This document shows positions 25,550 through 38,200 of a DNA stretch of 64,000 bases, piece after piece. The notes under the pieces were generated by a model. That model saw only the letters and a program-made list of their open reading frames with translations, made no database searches and was not told the DNA's origin. Source of the stretch: Phragmites australis (Eukaryota > Streptophyta > Magnoliopsida > Poales > Poaceae); the NCBI RefSeq assembly GCF_958298935.1, contig NC_084921.1, positions 44,921,001 to 44,985,000 on the forward strand, read 5' to 3'. The position numbers and the translations under genes were made by a program. Within the stretch, counting starts at the first letter, position 1. The number at the start of each line of letters is the position of its first letter.

Positions 25550-27543
25550 TTGCTGTTCATGTGGGTTTAGGTTACTGTTCATGTGGGTCCCGTCTGTAAT
25601 TAGTGTCATATCATATTTTCTTGATTTATATTAGATTAAATCTTCTATGAGTCATAATTTCTCCATTCTATTTTCGATTCCGACGATTCTTTCGTCAAAA
25701 TTCATCTAAATCCGAGATCTACCTATCTATCACAATGTGTTATTCATTAGGACTCATTGGCTTTTCATTTAGTGTTATTTGATTCTCCTCTAGTATAGTC
25801 TGTTAATGATCATAGTCACAATTGTAGAACTATTAGAATTCTACAAGTGTTGCGCATGAAGCGTTAGGGGCGAGGAAGATCTTGACTACAACCAAGACTT
25901 TGAAGAAAACTTCAGAGAAGACAAGTCATATCTACTTGATCATACTGATCCTATATTTTCAACTAATCTACATAATCAATTAAAACTGAACTTATATTGC
26001 ATGTGCTATGTAATAAGTTTTTACAAACTGCTTGCAGTAGTTATCATGTTAAACACTTGTCATGCCATAAATGTTATCATCTAAAATACATATCACCCTA
26101 GAATTACCTGTTATTATCTATATTAATGACATACGATGTCTTGATATCTAGCATGTTTAGGATTGAAAACGTCTTCTCGGAGACATCGCTTTTAAAATAC
26201 CTCTCCTCGAATATAAGATTTACTATTATTAATTATAACTTATATACCATGAATCTTTGATGGCTTTGAATTCCATGATGGTTATAAAATCCTTGATGTC
26301 GTGTGGGATGTGAAGGGTGATATGTAAAAATGGGTGAAAATTGTTTTGGCAGAGGTATGTGGAGTAGTACTCTGGATGAGGATGCTCCCAAGGGCTTGAG
26401 TCACCTCTGTGGTGTTCATTACCAGAAGATATATACCCTGGTTGCTTAAGGACCGAATCATTGCGCCGTCTAGCCTAGCCATCCCGTGCAACTATACGTC
26501 CTGAATGGGTAGGACTTGACTTCTCCTTCACCGGACTGTGTTGGACATCATACTAGGAGGCTGGGAGCAGCGAGCAGTCAAGTGACCATTTGTCCCTCTA
26601 TTTGTAGGTTGCTAGTACCGGCCTAGCCTTAAAAAGGGGACTAGTTTTTAGTACATGGACTATGGCGCTTTGGGGTAAATCTCGTTGAAAAGTCCAGCAG
26701 GAAAGGTGGTTGGAGTGTCTCTGTATAATTCGCTCCTCCGCTTACAATGGTTGAAGGCTGAGCATATCGCATGGGTAAAGTTGTACAACCTTTACAGAGT
26801 GTAAACTTATTTGAATAGCCGTGTCCATGGTCATGGACATACGAAAGCAGCAATCGTGTTGACTAGACTCTGGGTGCGTGTGTCTTAACGAGTGAGTGTG
26901 TGGACTAGATGCTCGTGTGATGAGGTTGCTAGCTAAATCCGTTAGGATCTGTGTGGTACTAGAGGTACACTAGATGTGATGAAAGGTACTGCGTAGTGAG
27001 GTGTAGGCCCTCTCAAGACCAAAAGAACCTGAGATATAATTTTTATCTGATTTTGAACTGTTTAAACTGTTTTTAAGTCAATCCTAGATGATACAATTGG
27101 ACACCTGCATAAATTGTTTTATGCTTAAAACTAAACCATAAAGCCTTATAATTAAATTACCCCCCCCCCCTTTATGCATCTATCAATACCTTGAAGTAGT
27201 ATAGGGTTTGCTGAGTACCTTTTGTACTCATTCTTATTGTCATTCAGATAAGAAAGCCGATGCTAACTTGGGCAGAGGTGAATGCGAGGATGAAGAATAG
27301 TTTTATAAGTCGCGTCCGCATCCTAAGCTGCTTGTGGCTTGGGCTTTTGCTTTCCATTGTGTTTTGTTGGCCTCTCGGCCAGTTTTGTAATATACAGTAT
27401 GGGTTATAATCTTTTGTACTCTGAACCTTATTAATTATGTACAAAGTTTGACTGTGATATTATAATTGTTGTACTATACGTATCAGCTACTTGATCTAGA
27501 GACTGATATAGGAGGCAAAAGATCCCGGGATTGAGATCTTACA
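25550..27543. mobile_element. Decayed LTR-like retrotransposon sequence
   Basis: Non-coding sequence with the architecture of long grass LTRs. It has a GACAAGTCATATC...CTTGATCATACTG block, a stretch near 26760-26860 resembling the CCGTGCTCTCGACCATGAGC region of family 1, then TTTGCTGAGTACCTTTTGTA and a terminal GATCCCGGGATTGAGATCTT followed by ACA. The right end is plausible. The left end and target duplication were not found, so it is either truncated or too decayed. Confidence 0.4.
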
Positions 27544-27557
27544 TCCTGCATATGCAC

Positions 27558-30500
27558 TGTCATGGCCCAGAGTTTCTAAAACATGTAATTAAGTGCTAAT
27601 GGGCTTCATTAGCATCATTTGTTTGGTTTTGAGCAATTTTAGGCATGCAATTTTCAATTAAATAAATTGTAAAAAATCAATATTAGTTGATGCGTTGTTA
27701 AGCAACTCACCATATTACTATACAACATAGGGCTGGAAACAATTTTAGAAATTAGTAGGTGCCTGGAGGAGAATATAACTGAATTTTCCCAAATTTTGGG
27801 GATTATTTTAAAGGCATAAAAATTACCACAAATTAGTAAAGGTTGCATGTTTAGAGAATTTTAGTTTGAAATTGGCTCAAGCATTATGGGTCAAACAAGT
27901 TAAAATGGGTTGCACATGAATTATAGAATCCAACAAAATTGATCCTCGAATTTTGTGATGACTTTTCAACCACTAGAGAAATTGGAGAAAGCAAATGAGA
28001 GAATGAAGACACTAGTGCAAACTAACACCAAAATTTATCTAGCTTCTTCACTGTTGCTGTTCTTCTCTCTATCTCATATTCCTTCACAGCAGAGCAGGTC
28101 GGCGCAGCCATTCTTGGCCTTGAGCAAAGCTGCCACCTCAAGCTCTCCCGATCCTTCCTCACAGGAGTAGCAGAAAAATGCAGCACGCCATCTCTCTCTT
28201 CCCTTCTCCACTGAGTCCAGCAGAGGAGCAACCGAGCAGGCAAAAGCAAATTGCTCTCCTCCTCTCGGTGGCTTCACCTGCAAGGCATGCTCCACAGGCA
28301 TATACATGCACACAGCACACACTCGAGCAGGCAGCCATAGCAGCCACCCTCTCACTCCTTGCTCTCTCTCTCCACTGCTTGTTCTTCACTGAGCGCAAGC
28401 AACAGCAGCAGCAGCCCGTCTCTTCTGCTGTCTCGGCCACGCGCAAGCAGCTCAGCAGCAACAGCCATAGCTCTCTGGTGCTCTCTCTCTCAGCAAAACG
28501 ACGAGCAGCTCCTCCCTCCTGCTCTCGTGGCCACGCAGAGCTAAAGCTAGCACCTTCTTCCCCGAGCCGGCGCTGCAGCAAGGCTCCACCGCCGCCGAGC
28601 GAAGTCCGTCGTTGCCCAACCACTCCGGACCTGCAGGAGCTTGGAGCAGCCTCACCGGACCGAGCCACTTCGAGCTCACCTGCCACGGCGCCGACCGCCG
28701 GTTCTCCAACCTCATCGTCGATCTTGCTGCTGCGAGCCCTCCCTGACCCGTCCAATCCCGCGGTGAGCCCCCCCTCGACCCCTTGAAACCTTTGCCCGCG
28801 CTTTTTCAGCCTTGGCCTGTTGCCGGCGCGGCCGTTCGCGCAGGACTGAGCACCGCCGCGCCACAGCTCTCGCCGCCGGCCGTGCCACCGTCGAGCTCCT
28901 CGGCGTTTGGCCGCGCCGTTAGGTCCACGCGCTCACGTAGAACGTGTAGGTGTGCTCGGCCGGGCTTATTGCGTCGCCGTTCGCCGTCGGCGCGTCAAAA
29001 CCGTGCCGCCGCCGTGCTAGTTTTGCCCCTCGCCGCCGCTCGCCGTGCTCCGGCCGTCGCCGACGTCGACGTGTGCCCCCGCCATGACCGTGTGCTCGCG
29101 CTAGTGCCGTTTCCGCCCTCGGCCGAGCCGTTCTGGCTGCCGCTTGCCGCCGGCAGCCACCGCAAGGGCCGCCGGCCGTCCGCCAGTTGCACGCGCGCAG
29201 CGGCCGTGGCTGATTTTGACTTCGGTCAAGGGAGCCGGCCCCACTGGTCTGTGGCTTGGGCTAGATCGGTGCCGGTAGAAAAAGGCGTGGGCCCGTTTTA
29301 ATATGTGAGGAAATCAGAAATTGCGAAATTAATATCTGTTGAGTTGATAAATCGGCTGAAATATTGAAATATGCATAGGAAATTATGTAGAGCTCCAAAA
29401 TTCATGAAACCAATTTTGTTGGCTTTATTACGACATGATCTATCCATTAAAAATACCAGTGGCCATGAAATGTGTGCTGTAATTTATTGAATAAATGAAA
29501 CATGTTTAAGCTTGGATAATTCATAGTTAAATCTTGGTAGCTCCAAAATTGATGAATCCAATTTTGTGAGTCTTGCTAAATTGTGCCCTGTTCAGTAAAA
29601 ATATACACCCTCGTGTTAAGCATAATTAACTTTCCAGTTTGGTTTAAGCTTTGGTTTGTGCTTTAAAGTATTTCAGGAAATGTTTAAATGGTTAACGCTA
29701 ATTGCAATTAGGAAATATTTGATGTTTTAAGCGCAGGGCATAATGCATGTCACCTCCGTCATTGCATGTCATTCATATTCATTACATTGCACGCGTGATT
29801 CTTTTAGGGAACTTCGACCCGGCGAACGAGGCTGTCCCCGAAGGTTCCCGCAGTGGTGATCGTGACTCGGGTAGCTGTGAGCGGCAGCTAGGGCAGCAAG
29901 GCAAGCATCTATCATACTGCACCGTATCTACTTGAAAATTTAATATGTTATCTACGCTTAAGTATGCATTGCATGTGTCGGGTTCCGAGTTGGGTAGAAC
30001 CTATGCCTATGCATTCTTCCATTTCGGTCACGTGTCATGTGTTATTCCATTGGAGCCTAGTGGTGTCATCGCGGTCTAATTTTAGTTCGCTATGCTTAGT
30101 GGTACTTAGGCTTTCCGGTAGAAGTCGACGACGGCGTCCACCGTTGTCGCGAGCCTAGGGCTTTTTACCTGTTCACATTTGTGGTTATGTTGATGATGTG
30201 TCGGTTGTTGAGTGGTGAGTTGAGACGAGGTGTGGGCGGTGTTAGGGGTGTCATCTGCTCACGAGGAGTCCTCAGGCAGTTCGGGGAGGGAACCCGGACA
30301 CCGTAGACCGCTTGTACCGGTTAAGCACCGATCATCGGTGTAGTCGGCTTTAGCACTTATCTTACTCACCACATGCTGATATAATGGTAGGCGAGCCGAT
30401 TACCTTCGCAGACGTGGTCATGTGGGCCTCGTCATAGACGGTGTGAGTCCGGTTTGAGTCCGAGCTTTTAGCGGTATTAGTTTGCTCGAGGAGTAGTTCT

Positions 30501-31480
30501 AATACCGCCTCGCCGAGCTATGGTTGATCCACATGGTTAGGCCTGGTTGGGAAAGGTTGTCACGGGTACCCCCTTGTGTGCATCTTAGCGGGTGGCACAA
30601 GCCGTATGGTCCCTGTGTCGTGTGGGTCTAGGAGTATCCCCTGCAGGGTGTATAATCAGTTCAAACTGCCGCGCTCTCGGTCATGAGCATCGCTATCGCT
30701 TATCTCCACCGAGCGACCATTTTTTGGTCGTAGAGTTTCGATGTGGGTTGTGGCATGGTTGGTTTGGGTGGTTTGGTCGGTATGTGGTCGGTGGTTTGGT
30801 GGTAATGGTTTACTTTTATACACTTGTTTATATATCTGTTCTGATCAGTTGGCTGGCAGGGTTTGAGTGGGTGGTTGGTTAAGTCAGTTGCTTACACCTA
30901 GAGTCTAGGTTGCTTACCGCTTAATGAACTTAAACCTGTCTTAATCCTTGCTACAGCTTTAAATGCATGATCTTTGGAGTCGAGAATATATATACTCATA
31001 CTGTGTAAGACTTGCTAGTACCTTCGTACTAAGGGGTGCTGCCCTTAAGTTGCTTTCAGGTTCACAGGTTGGTGAGGAAGAGGCAGTGTTCGGCTACTTT
31101 GTGCCTGCCGATCAGGGTGGCGGGCAGGAGTAGCACCTTCTACTCCGAACTCTGACGCTTTTGGTATGGAGCCTAAGGGCATCCGGCTCCATACTCTCTT
31201 GTTGTATAGGTTTATCTTCCGCTGCGTAGTTGTTGTTGTTCCTTTTTTGTTGTAAATTGTGGAAGCAGTTGCATGTTTAATAATTGTAATCCAGTTTAAT
31301 TATTTGCTCTCTATTAAACTGTGTTGTGATATTTGAGTTGGAAGGCATGTGTTCCGATCCTGGGCACAAAACACGTGCCGGGACTACCGGGATGGTATTC
31401 TGATTAATCGTTGAGGTTGTGATTATGAATAATGATCCTCCTGATGATTAATTAGAATACTATTTGGACGGTTCCTCACA
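27558..31480. mobile_element. Solo LTR, family 1, copy 2 (3.92 kb)
   Basis: TGTCATGGCCC at the left and GGACGGTTCCTCACA at the right, flanked by a perfect 5-bp duplication TGCAC (27553-27557 and 31481-31485). It is collinear with copy 1 over most of its length. The extra 0.9 kb lies mainly in a CT- and GC-rich stretch at about 28020-29300, which corresponds to a much shorter stretch near 19100-19300 in copy 1. Long open frames in that stretch are overlapping, compositionally biased and not coding. No internal retrotransposon domains, hence a solo LTR. Confidence 0.88.
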
Positions 31481-31485
31481 TGCAC

Positions 31486-34400
31486 CATAAAGCTTCTTGT
31501 GTTCATCATGGAAAGCAAAGCCCCATTCGAGCTTGAGTCCAGCTCAGGCGTTGAGATGCTGGGTATACCAGGTCCTTAAGGGCAGCTGAAACCCAGTTTG
31601 GATCCATTGGGCTTAGGTTGTTGCTCTAACCTCGCTTTTATGTTGTCAATGATGGTTTAGATCGCAGCCCGCCCAAAAGATATGTAACTTTATGAGAGAC
31701 AAGATCAACAATGCATAGGCACCATGAGACCATGAACCCATTGGACACTTACTCCGATCCTGGTCCTCTCACTCGTGACACGGTACACACACATTGACCC
31801 TAGGCTCTATCTACCGCAATGGTGCGGCAGTGAGGCGTGAAGTAGGACAAAGTGGTAATATCATAATGCCTACAATGTAAAATATCCATATTCTATAAAT
31901 CTTTCTTAGCCCCATATTCTAAAAATTCTCACAAGTATCTAGGTATAAAGGTTTCTTGCTTTGCCACAAAACATTAGTATCTAGTACTCTCTCCATTTTC
32001 AAATTCTTACAGACTACTTTATTTATTTACAAATACTTAAAACCTCACGATTCACAAGATGAACTTTCTAAAAATATCCCTACACCTTTATCTATCACCA
32101 TTCATAGTTTTTACTCCATTTTTTGTTTCGAAGATATTTTGAGGGGCATTTTTGTCCAATGTTAGATAACAGTGGATTCCTCATATGCCGACTAGTCAAA
32201 ATAGAAGTAATAAAATGTAAGTAGTACATTCATAGCAAAATATCTAGTTCTTGCATTCCCATGAGTACTATAAAGTTTGCATTGCATATTCTCTAATATT
32301 GGATATAAGATTGAAGTCGCCGAGCTTTGTATGAAGGCATGCGTAATCAAATGGAAATGTCTTAATGATTTTTTTAAAAAAATTTATTCAAATTACAAGC
32401 TAATACTAGAACAATATAAGTCGCAATTGTAAATGAAAACCCTATATGGTGCACTGCATGGTAAAAAAAAGTTGTTCACACTTTCTAGCTAGGGCTTTAA
32501 ACAATGATGAGATGTTACCCCCTTCATTGCTAACTAGGACCTCGAATAGTAAACATATGCTAGTGGGGTTCAGGAATTTCATACAATCTCAAATTTAGTT
32601 TTGCTAGTTGTTTGCAAATCGAAAAAGTATGTTGATTAATAAAGCATGCTCGACTTTCTGTCGAGCTTACAACCTTAGAAAATGATTTGTGCACAATAGT
32701 GACTTCTATAAATAATTGTATAAACATTCTTTTAACCTTAGCATGATGTGACCATGCTACATGTGGATACAACCACTCATAAGGAATGACAAGTAAAATC
32801 ATTTAGGAAGCTTTTATTTATGTTGGGTGAGAATATGCTATTGTCTAATATTGGAGAACTGTATATTGTCAAATTATTATCATTGTTATGCTTTTGTGGG
32901 CTATGGCCCTCTTGTCAAACTTGGTTCCAAGATAAAGAAGTTTCTCCAACCTTTTACAAGCCATCAACATCACCTTCAAGCCAAGCTAATTTGGATTGCA
33001 ATCCATGTCCCACTCGAATTCAAAATCCGAATCAAATTTAGAGTCTAATGTCATGCCTAAATAAAAGTATTAATTATTTTTCATCCGAAATCCAATAGAG
33101 ATGTTTGAGTACAATCTCGAAAGGAGACTTCATCTATGTTTCAATGGATTTGTTCCCATCTCAAAACTCGTTCGGGAAGTGGAAATAAAGATTGCAAGAA
33201 GTCAACTCAATCTCAAAATTTGATTTAGATTCAAACAAACAACCGTGTGGCAATTGGATCATATCTCTTTAATACGGAGCTATACAGAAGTATTTAAATA
33301 CAACCTAGAAATGATACAAGATGATTTTTCCAACAAATCCAGCCCCACTACTAAATTCATTTTATGCATTCCGCGATCACCCGAGAGAGGCGTTGTGTAA
33401 CCCTCTATATATAGTTAGCCATAGACACCTGAATAATTCGAGTTTTTCTTAGATTATTCTACCACATTGCAGTTTCACTGCTTGTTTGGTTTGAGGAACC
33501 CCATTTTGTAAACCTTATCTATATTCATAATACTAATTCAGATTGGATATTCTATTCTCTTACTTGTGTTCTCAGTCCGCTTGCAAGTTAGATCATCAAC
33601 TCAAAACTCCTTAAATCAACATATCATATTATCTTTCAGAAGATCGAGCCATACTCCCATCATAAGATTCCTCATCAAGTAAACACAAGATCCAAAAACA
33701 ATCACATAAACATAAGCCTTAGCATTCCTCATCAAGTAAACATAAGGATCCAATAATCTGGGTGTTAGAAATTGTGTATGGCACAATGTAATAACAATAA
33801 TTACTCTTATTTGATGATAGGGCAAAATGACAAAATATAGCAACATCAACCTATATTTGTTCTCCTTCATTCCTGCTACTCTGCTGATGGTGTATCTGCA
33901 AAGGAAAACAAATAAATAACAATTCTGGGGACTGTAGGACGAACATGACATACCATTATCAACATGAACTTGATAATTATGTTTTTAATACAAATTCTAA
34001 TGAACCATAAAAAAGGCTAGATTATGAACAGTAAATCAATTGTACGTAGTAGCTAGCAAGCATAAAGTATAAGATGGCTACTTCTGCACTCTACATGGTA
34101 GAAGAGCAAACATGGCATGCCATATGCATTTGCATGCATCGATCAGAGGAGCAACTATAGTTGCCAAATAGTGAGGGCCTCCCATGTTAACGTCGGTCGT
34201 TTGTTTGCCGACGAACCTGCTGTCCATGCTCAGATTTCAGGTCACGCTGCTGAGGCATCGTTGTCCTTGCAAGATCTCGACAGCGGCAGCTGTCCATGTT
34301 CAGATTTTGGGTCGCGCTGCCGAGGCGTTGTTGTCCTTGCAGGATCTTGATGGCGGCAGTCACACCAGCTCATGATCTCGACAATGGCGATGGGCAGACT

Positions 34401-34742
34401 AGTGTGGACTGGTAGCTCTGTATCCTCGGGATGCCACCACCGTCCTCGAGGCGTCTTGCCCTCGCCGCGCCATGCGATCCTTGAGAGTGACACAGAAGGG
34501 ACACTCGGAGGGCCGCAAGAGGGACGAGGCAGATGTCAAGCGTGATGATCGGAGATGAGATGGAGAGAGGGATGACACCCATGACAAATCGTCCACACGA
34601 TATAATCTCCCAAGCATCAACTATCCTCCTCTCTTTCTGTCTACAATAAGTAATTAATTTCTGATTTTAGGGAGTGATTGAACAAACCACAAATTGCGTC
34701 TAGATTCTTTTTAAAAGTAGAGATTTGCAATTGCATTTAGCA
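31486..34742. other. Gene-free region with retroelement-like debris
   Basis: No gene is supported. 32480-33610 has a TATA-like CTCTATATATAGTTAGCC near 33401 and a composition suggestive of an old LTR, without confirmed ends. A 27-bp phrase (TTCCTCATCAAGTAAACA...) occurs at 33668-33694 and again, slightly changed, at 33725-33752. Confidence 0.35.
34220..34359. repeat. Two-unit 70-bp tandem duplication
   Basis: Units 34220-34289 and 34290-34359 both begin CTGTCCATG, contain GTTGTCCTTGCA and end GGCGGCAG or CAGCGGCAG. They differ at roughly one base in seven. Confidence 0.92.
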
Positions 34743-34987
34743 ACTACTCCATCTGTTCAGAAATAGTAGATGTATTTTTTTTTATCTTCGAAGTTAGATT
34801 TTAAATAAAATTTTCTCACAAAATATATCATTTATAGTTACAAAACTTATATGGTGTAAAATTATTTTGAATTGCGAACCTGGTTGTATGATTTTCATTT
34901 ACTAGAATTTTTTTAAATTTGATTAAATATTAGTCAAAATACACAATTTTTTTTTTTAAAAAAAACACCTATTATTTCTGAACCCAC
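34743..34987. mobile_element. Stowaway-like MITE
   Basis: An AT-rich 245-bp element whose left end CTGTTCAGAAATAGTAGATG pairs with its right end CACCTATTATTTCTGAACCC as inverted repeats. The CTCC-type start and length fit Tc1/mariner-derived Stowaway MITEs. Its right end is about 295 bp upstream of the COG1 start codon. Confidence 0.7.
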
Positions 34988-35281
34988 TTTGGCAATTAGC
35001 CGAAATGTGGAAACTAACGGGGAAATATATACCAACGTCGCCACCTCCTCACCCACTGACAAACCGGCCCACAATTCCAGAGCCGGGTCCACGAAGCCAT
35101 CGCTCGCTGACTTATCGGCCCCGCTTCCTGACACACTATCGGTCCACCAAACACACCTCATTCCAACTCAAACGAACACGAACGTGCCTCTTCAGTAGCC
35201 AGTCTCTCTCCCCCAGACCCCCAGACCCCTCCCGATCCCCTCCTGGATCTCGCCGTGCGCCCGAAGGCAAGCGGGGTCGCG

Positions 35282-38200
35282 ATGCCTGCGGCGGCCGTCC
35301 CCAGCGGAGGCGGCGCGGACGATGCCGAGGATCTGTTCCGCACCAAGCGCATCCTGGAGATCCGCGCGGCGGAGAGCGCCACGCGCCGCGAGATCTCCGC
35401 CAAGGAGGAGGAGCTCCGGCAGCTCGTCGGCCGCAGCTACCGCGACCTCCTCGACTCCGCGGATTCCATCCTCCTTATCAAGCAGTCCTCCGACTCCATC
35501 TCCGACAACCTCTCCTGCATCTCCGGCTCCCTCTCGTCGCTCTCGCCGCCGCCCGAGGCCCCCGCCGCCAGTGCCGCTTCGCCTTCCCCGTCGGGCGGGC
35601 GCGCGCGGCTCTACTCGCTTGCCGCGCGCGCCAAGTACCTGGTTGACACGCCCGAGCACATCTGGGGGCGGCTCGACGAGGGCCTGCTCCTGGAGGCCGC
35701 GGGGCGGTACCTGCGGGCGCAGGTCGTGCACGGACGGCTGTCCCGCGACGCTGCGGCCGCCGCGCGGTTTCCACTCCTCGCGCACCAGGCGCGGCTCGTA
35801 GAGGCGTTCCGGCCGCAGATCGCGCAGCGCGCGCGCGAGCGCCTCGCCGACCGCCGCCTCCCCGTAGCGGCCCACGCTGACGCGCTTGCAGCCGCGGCCG
35901 CGATCGACGCCCCGTCGCTCGCCCCGCCCCAGGTGCTCCTCCTCTTCCTCACCTCGCGCCGTGCTTGGATCTCTCAAGAGCTAGCCGGGCTTGCCTCGGA
36001 TCTGTCATCCCACACCTCCGTGCTGTGCGATGTCGCGAGGATCGTGCGTATCACGCTCGGTCACGTTGGGCAGTTGTTTGTGCCTGCCCTCAGTGATCTG
36101 CCGCTGTTCTTTAAGACGGTGCTTGAGAAGACGCCGCCTGAGCAGCTGTACGGCGGCATTCCGGACCCTGATGAGGAAGCTAGGTTGTGGAAGGAGCACA
36201 TGAACCAGCTTGAGGCTACCATGGTGCTGCTTGAGCCGGATGCTGTGGCGTGTGCCTGTACAGATTGGCTCAAGGAATGTTGTGCTGAGGTTTTTGGTGT
36301 GATCGCTAGGGGGCAGAGGTTGGTTGATGCCATTGGGAGTGGGGAGTTGCTTGGATCAGTGCAAAGGCTTGTACGTGATGCACTAGATGGGAGGGAAGGA
36401 TTGGAGGGGAGTTTGGAGCAGTGGCTGAAGAACGTCTTTGGATCGGAGATTGAATCACCATGGGATCAGATCCGTGGATTGATCTTGAAGGAAGGCAAGG
36501 ATATTTTTGAGGATTGGATGGAGGAGGCATTTGTGCGGCGGATGAAGGACATTGTGCATTCAGAACTTGATAGTTTGGGTGCTAGTGTTAATGTGAAGGA
36601 ATCAGTTGAGGCTATTTCTATTTGTGCCAATGCTGATCCAAAAGATACCGGTGATTTCCTTGCATACACGCGGAAAGCTTCAACCGGGGGTGGTTTCTGG
36701 TTCTCAGAGTCTAATATAAAAAAAGGTGGAATTTTGGCTCACTTGAAACCAATTGCTGATGAGAATGACTTCCATAGCTGCCTTACCTCGTATTTCGGGC
36801 CAGAAGTTAGTCGGATCAGGAATGCAATTGACAGCAAATGCAAGAATATTCTGGAGGATCTGTTAAGCTTTGTGGAGTCACATAATTCAGCTCCGAGACT
36901 AAAAGAATTAGTGCCATATCTCCAGGAGAAATGCTATAGTACCATTTCGGCTTTGCTGAAAGAATTAGAAGCTAACCTCAGGAAGCTCTCTACTTCATTG
37001 AGTACCAAAAAGGAGGATAATGAAAAACCTGCAGCATCTGTTATAGTGGAGAGGTCTCTCTTCATTGGTCGTCTCTTGTTTGCGTTGAGATACCATTCAA
37101 GTCATGTACCCTTGATACTAGGCTCCCCAAGGCAGTGGGTAATGGAGGCTGGTGGTGCATCATTTGCAAGGTTATCATCACCCACACCAAGACATTCAAG
37201 GGTATCTTTTGATTCTTCGATGCCTTTTACACCCAGGAGGCACACATTTGACAGTCCCAGGAGTCCTGGAAGGCAATTCTCTGATAGCCCCAGAAGACAA
37301 ACTATTGCTGCTGCAGCTTCTTTGTTTGGCACTGATGATAGCTCTAATCCCAGACTTGATGAGCTCAATAAGACCCTGCAGTCACTTTGCATCACGGCTC
37401 ATAGCGTATGGATAGCATGGGTGTCCACTGAATTATCTTACATTCTTTCATATGATCTCAATAAAGATGATTCACTATCCTCGTCCACTCCTTTACGGGT
37501 ACAACTTCAAACCCACTTGCTGTTTTGATCATTGTCAGTATATAATACAATGTAATATGGATCAATTGGGAAAACTTGGGTAGGTTGCCTAAGGCAACAT
37601 CTTTAACATATAACGATAGTAACATGTATAATTAATTAATTATGCAGCATGTTGGACATCTCTGAACAGGTAGAAGACAATATCTCTTTGATAATGACTT
37701 GCCACGTCTGGAGAAATTATAGGAGTAAAAAAATAGTGGTTAGGTGTACTTTAAGAGGTTTAGTCTTGCCTGCCGAATGTACAATGATATTGAAGTAATA
37801 TGTCATGAGACGTTCTAGAGGAATGTCAAAAGGTGTACCTTTCTTAGAGTTGATTGAGGAGCTAGCACAAATATGATCCACTATTTTAAAGGGTCTGCCT
37901 AGCCCACCTGGGCAGTGCCTACGTGCTAGGGGCCACCCTACCTAGCGCTTAATTGCTGCTTAGCCTGCCTAGGTACCTGCTTAGCACTGATCAGGCACTA
38001 GGTGTCACCCCATCGCGCGCCTAACGCTTTTTCAACACTGATACACACTTGCCTAAGTCAAGCACTATATTTTGGCCAGATTTTTCATCATCAATGTATT
38101 GCTCCCTCAAGCTATTTAGTGTCCATTGAAAACAAAATTATCTCATTTTTCATAGATATAAAATTCTAGTTGTTTTAATTGCATTTATGCCTTGTCAGGG

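Noticed and set aside
28178..28786. Overlapping open frames of about 200 codons on both strands at 28159-28786
   Set aside because: They lie inside a solo LTR, in CT-rich low-complexity sequence, overlap each other in several frames, and resemble no retrotransposon or host protein.
35255..35281. Upstream extension of COG1 starting at a GTG
   Set aside because: Nuclear plant genes start at ATG. The first ATG in frame is at 35282.
35192..35977. 261-codon minus-strand frame opposite COG1 exon 1
   Set aside because: It is a shadow of a GC-rich coding exon. The plus-strand frame matches COG1 over its full length.
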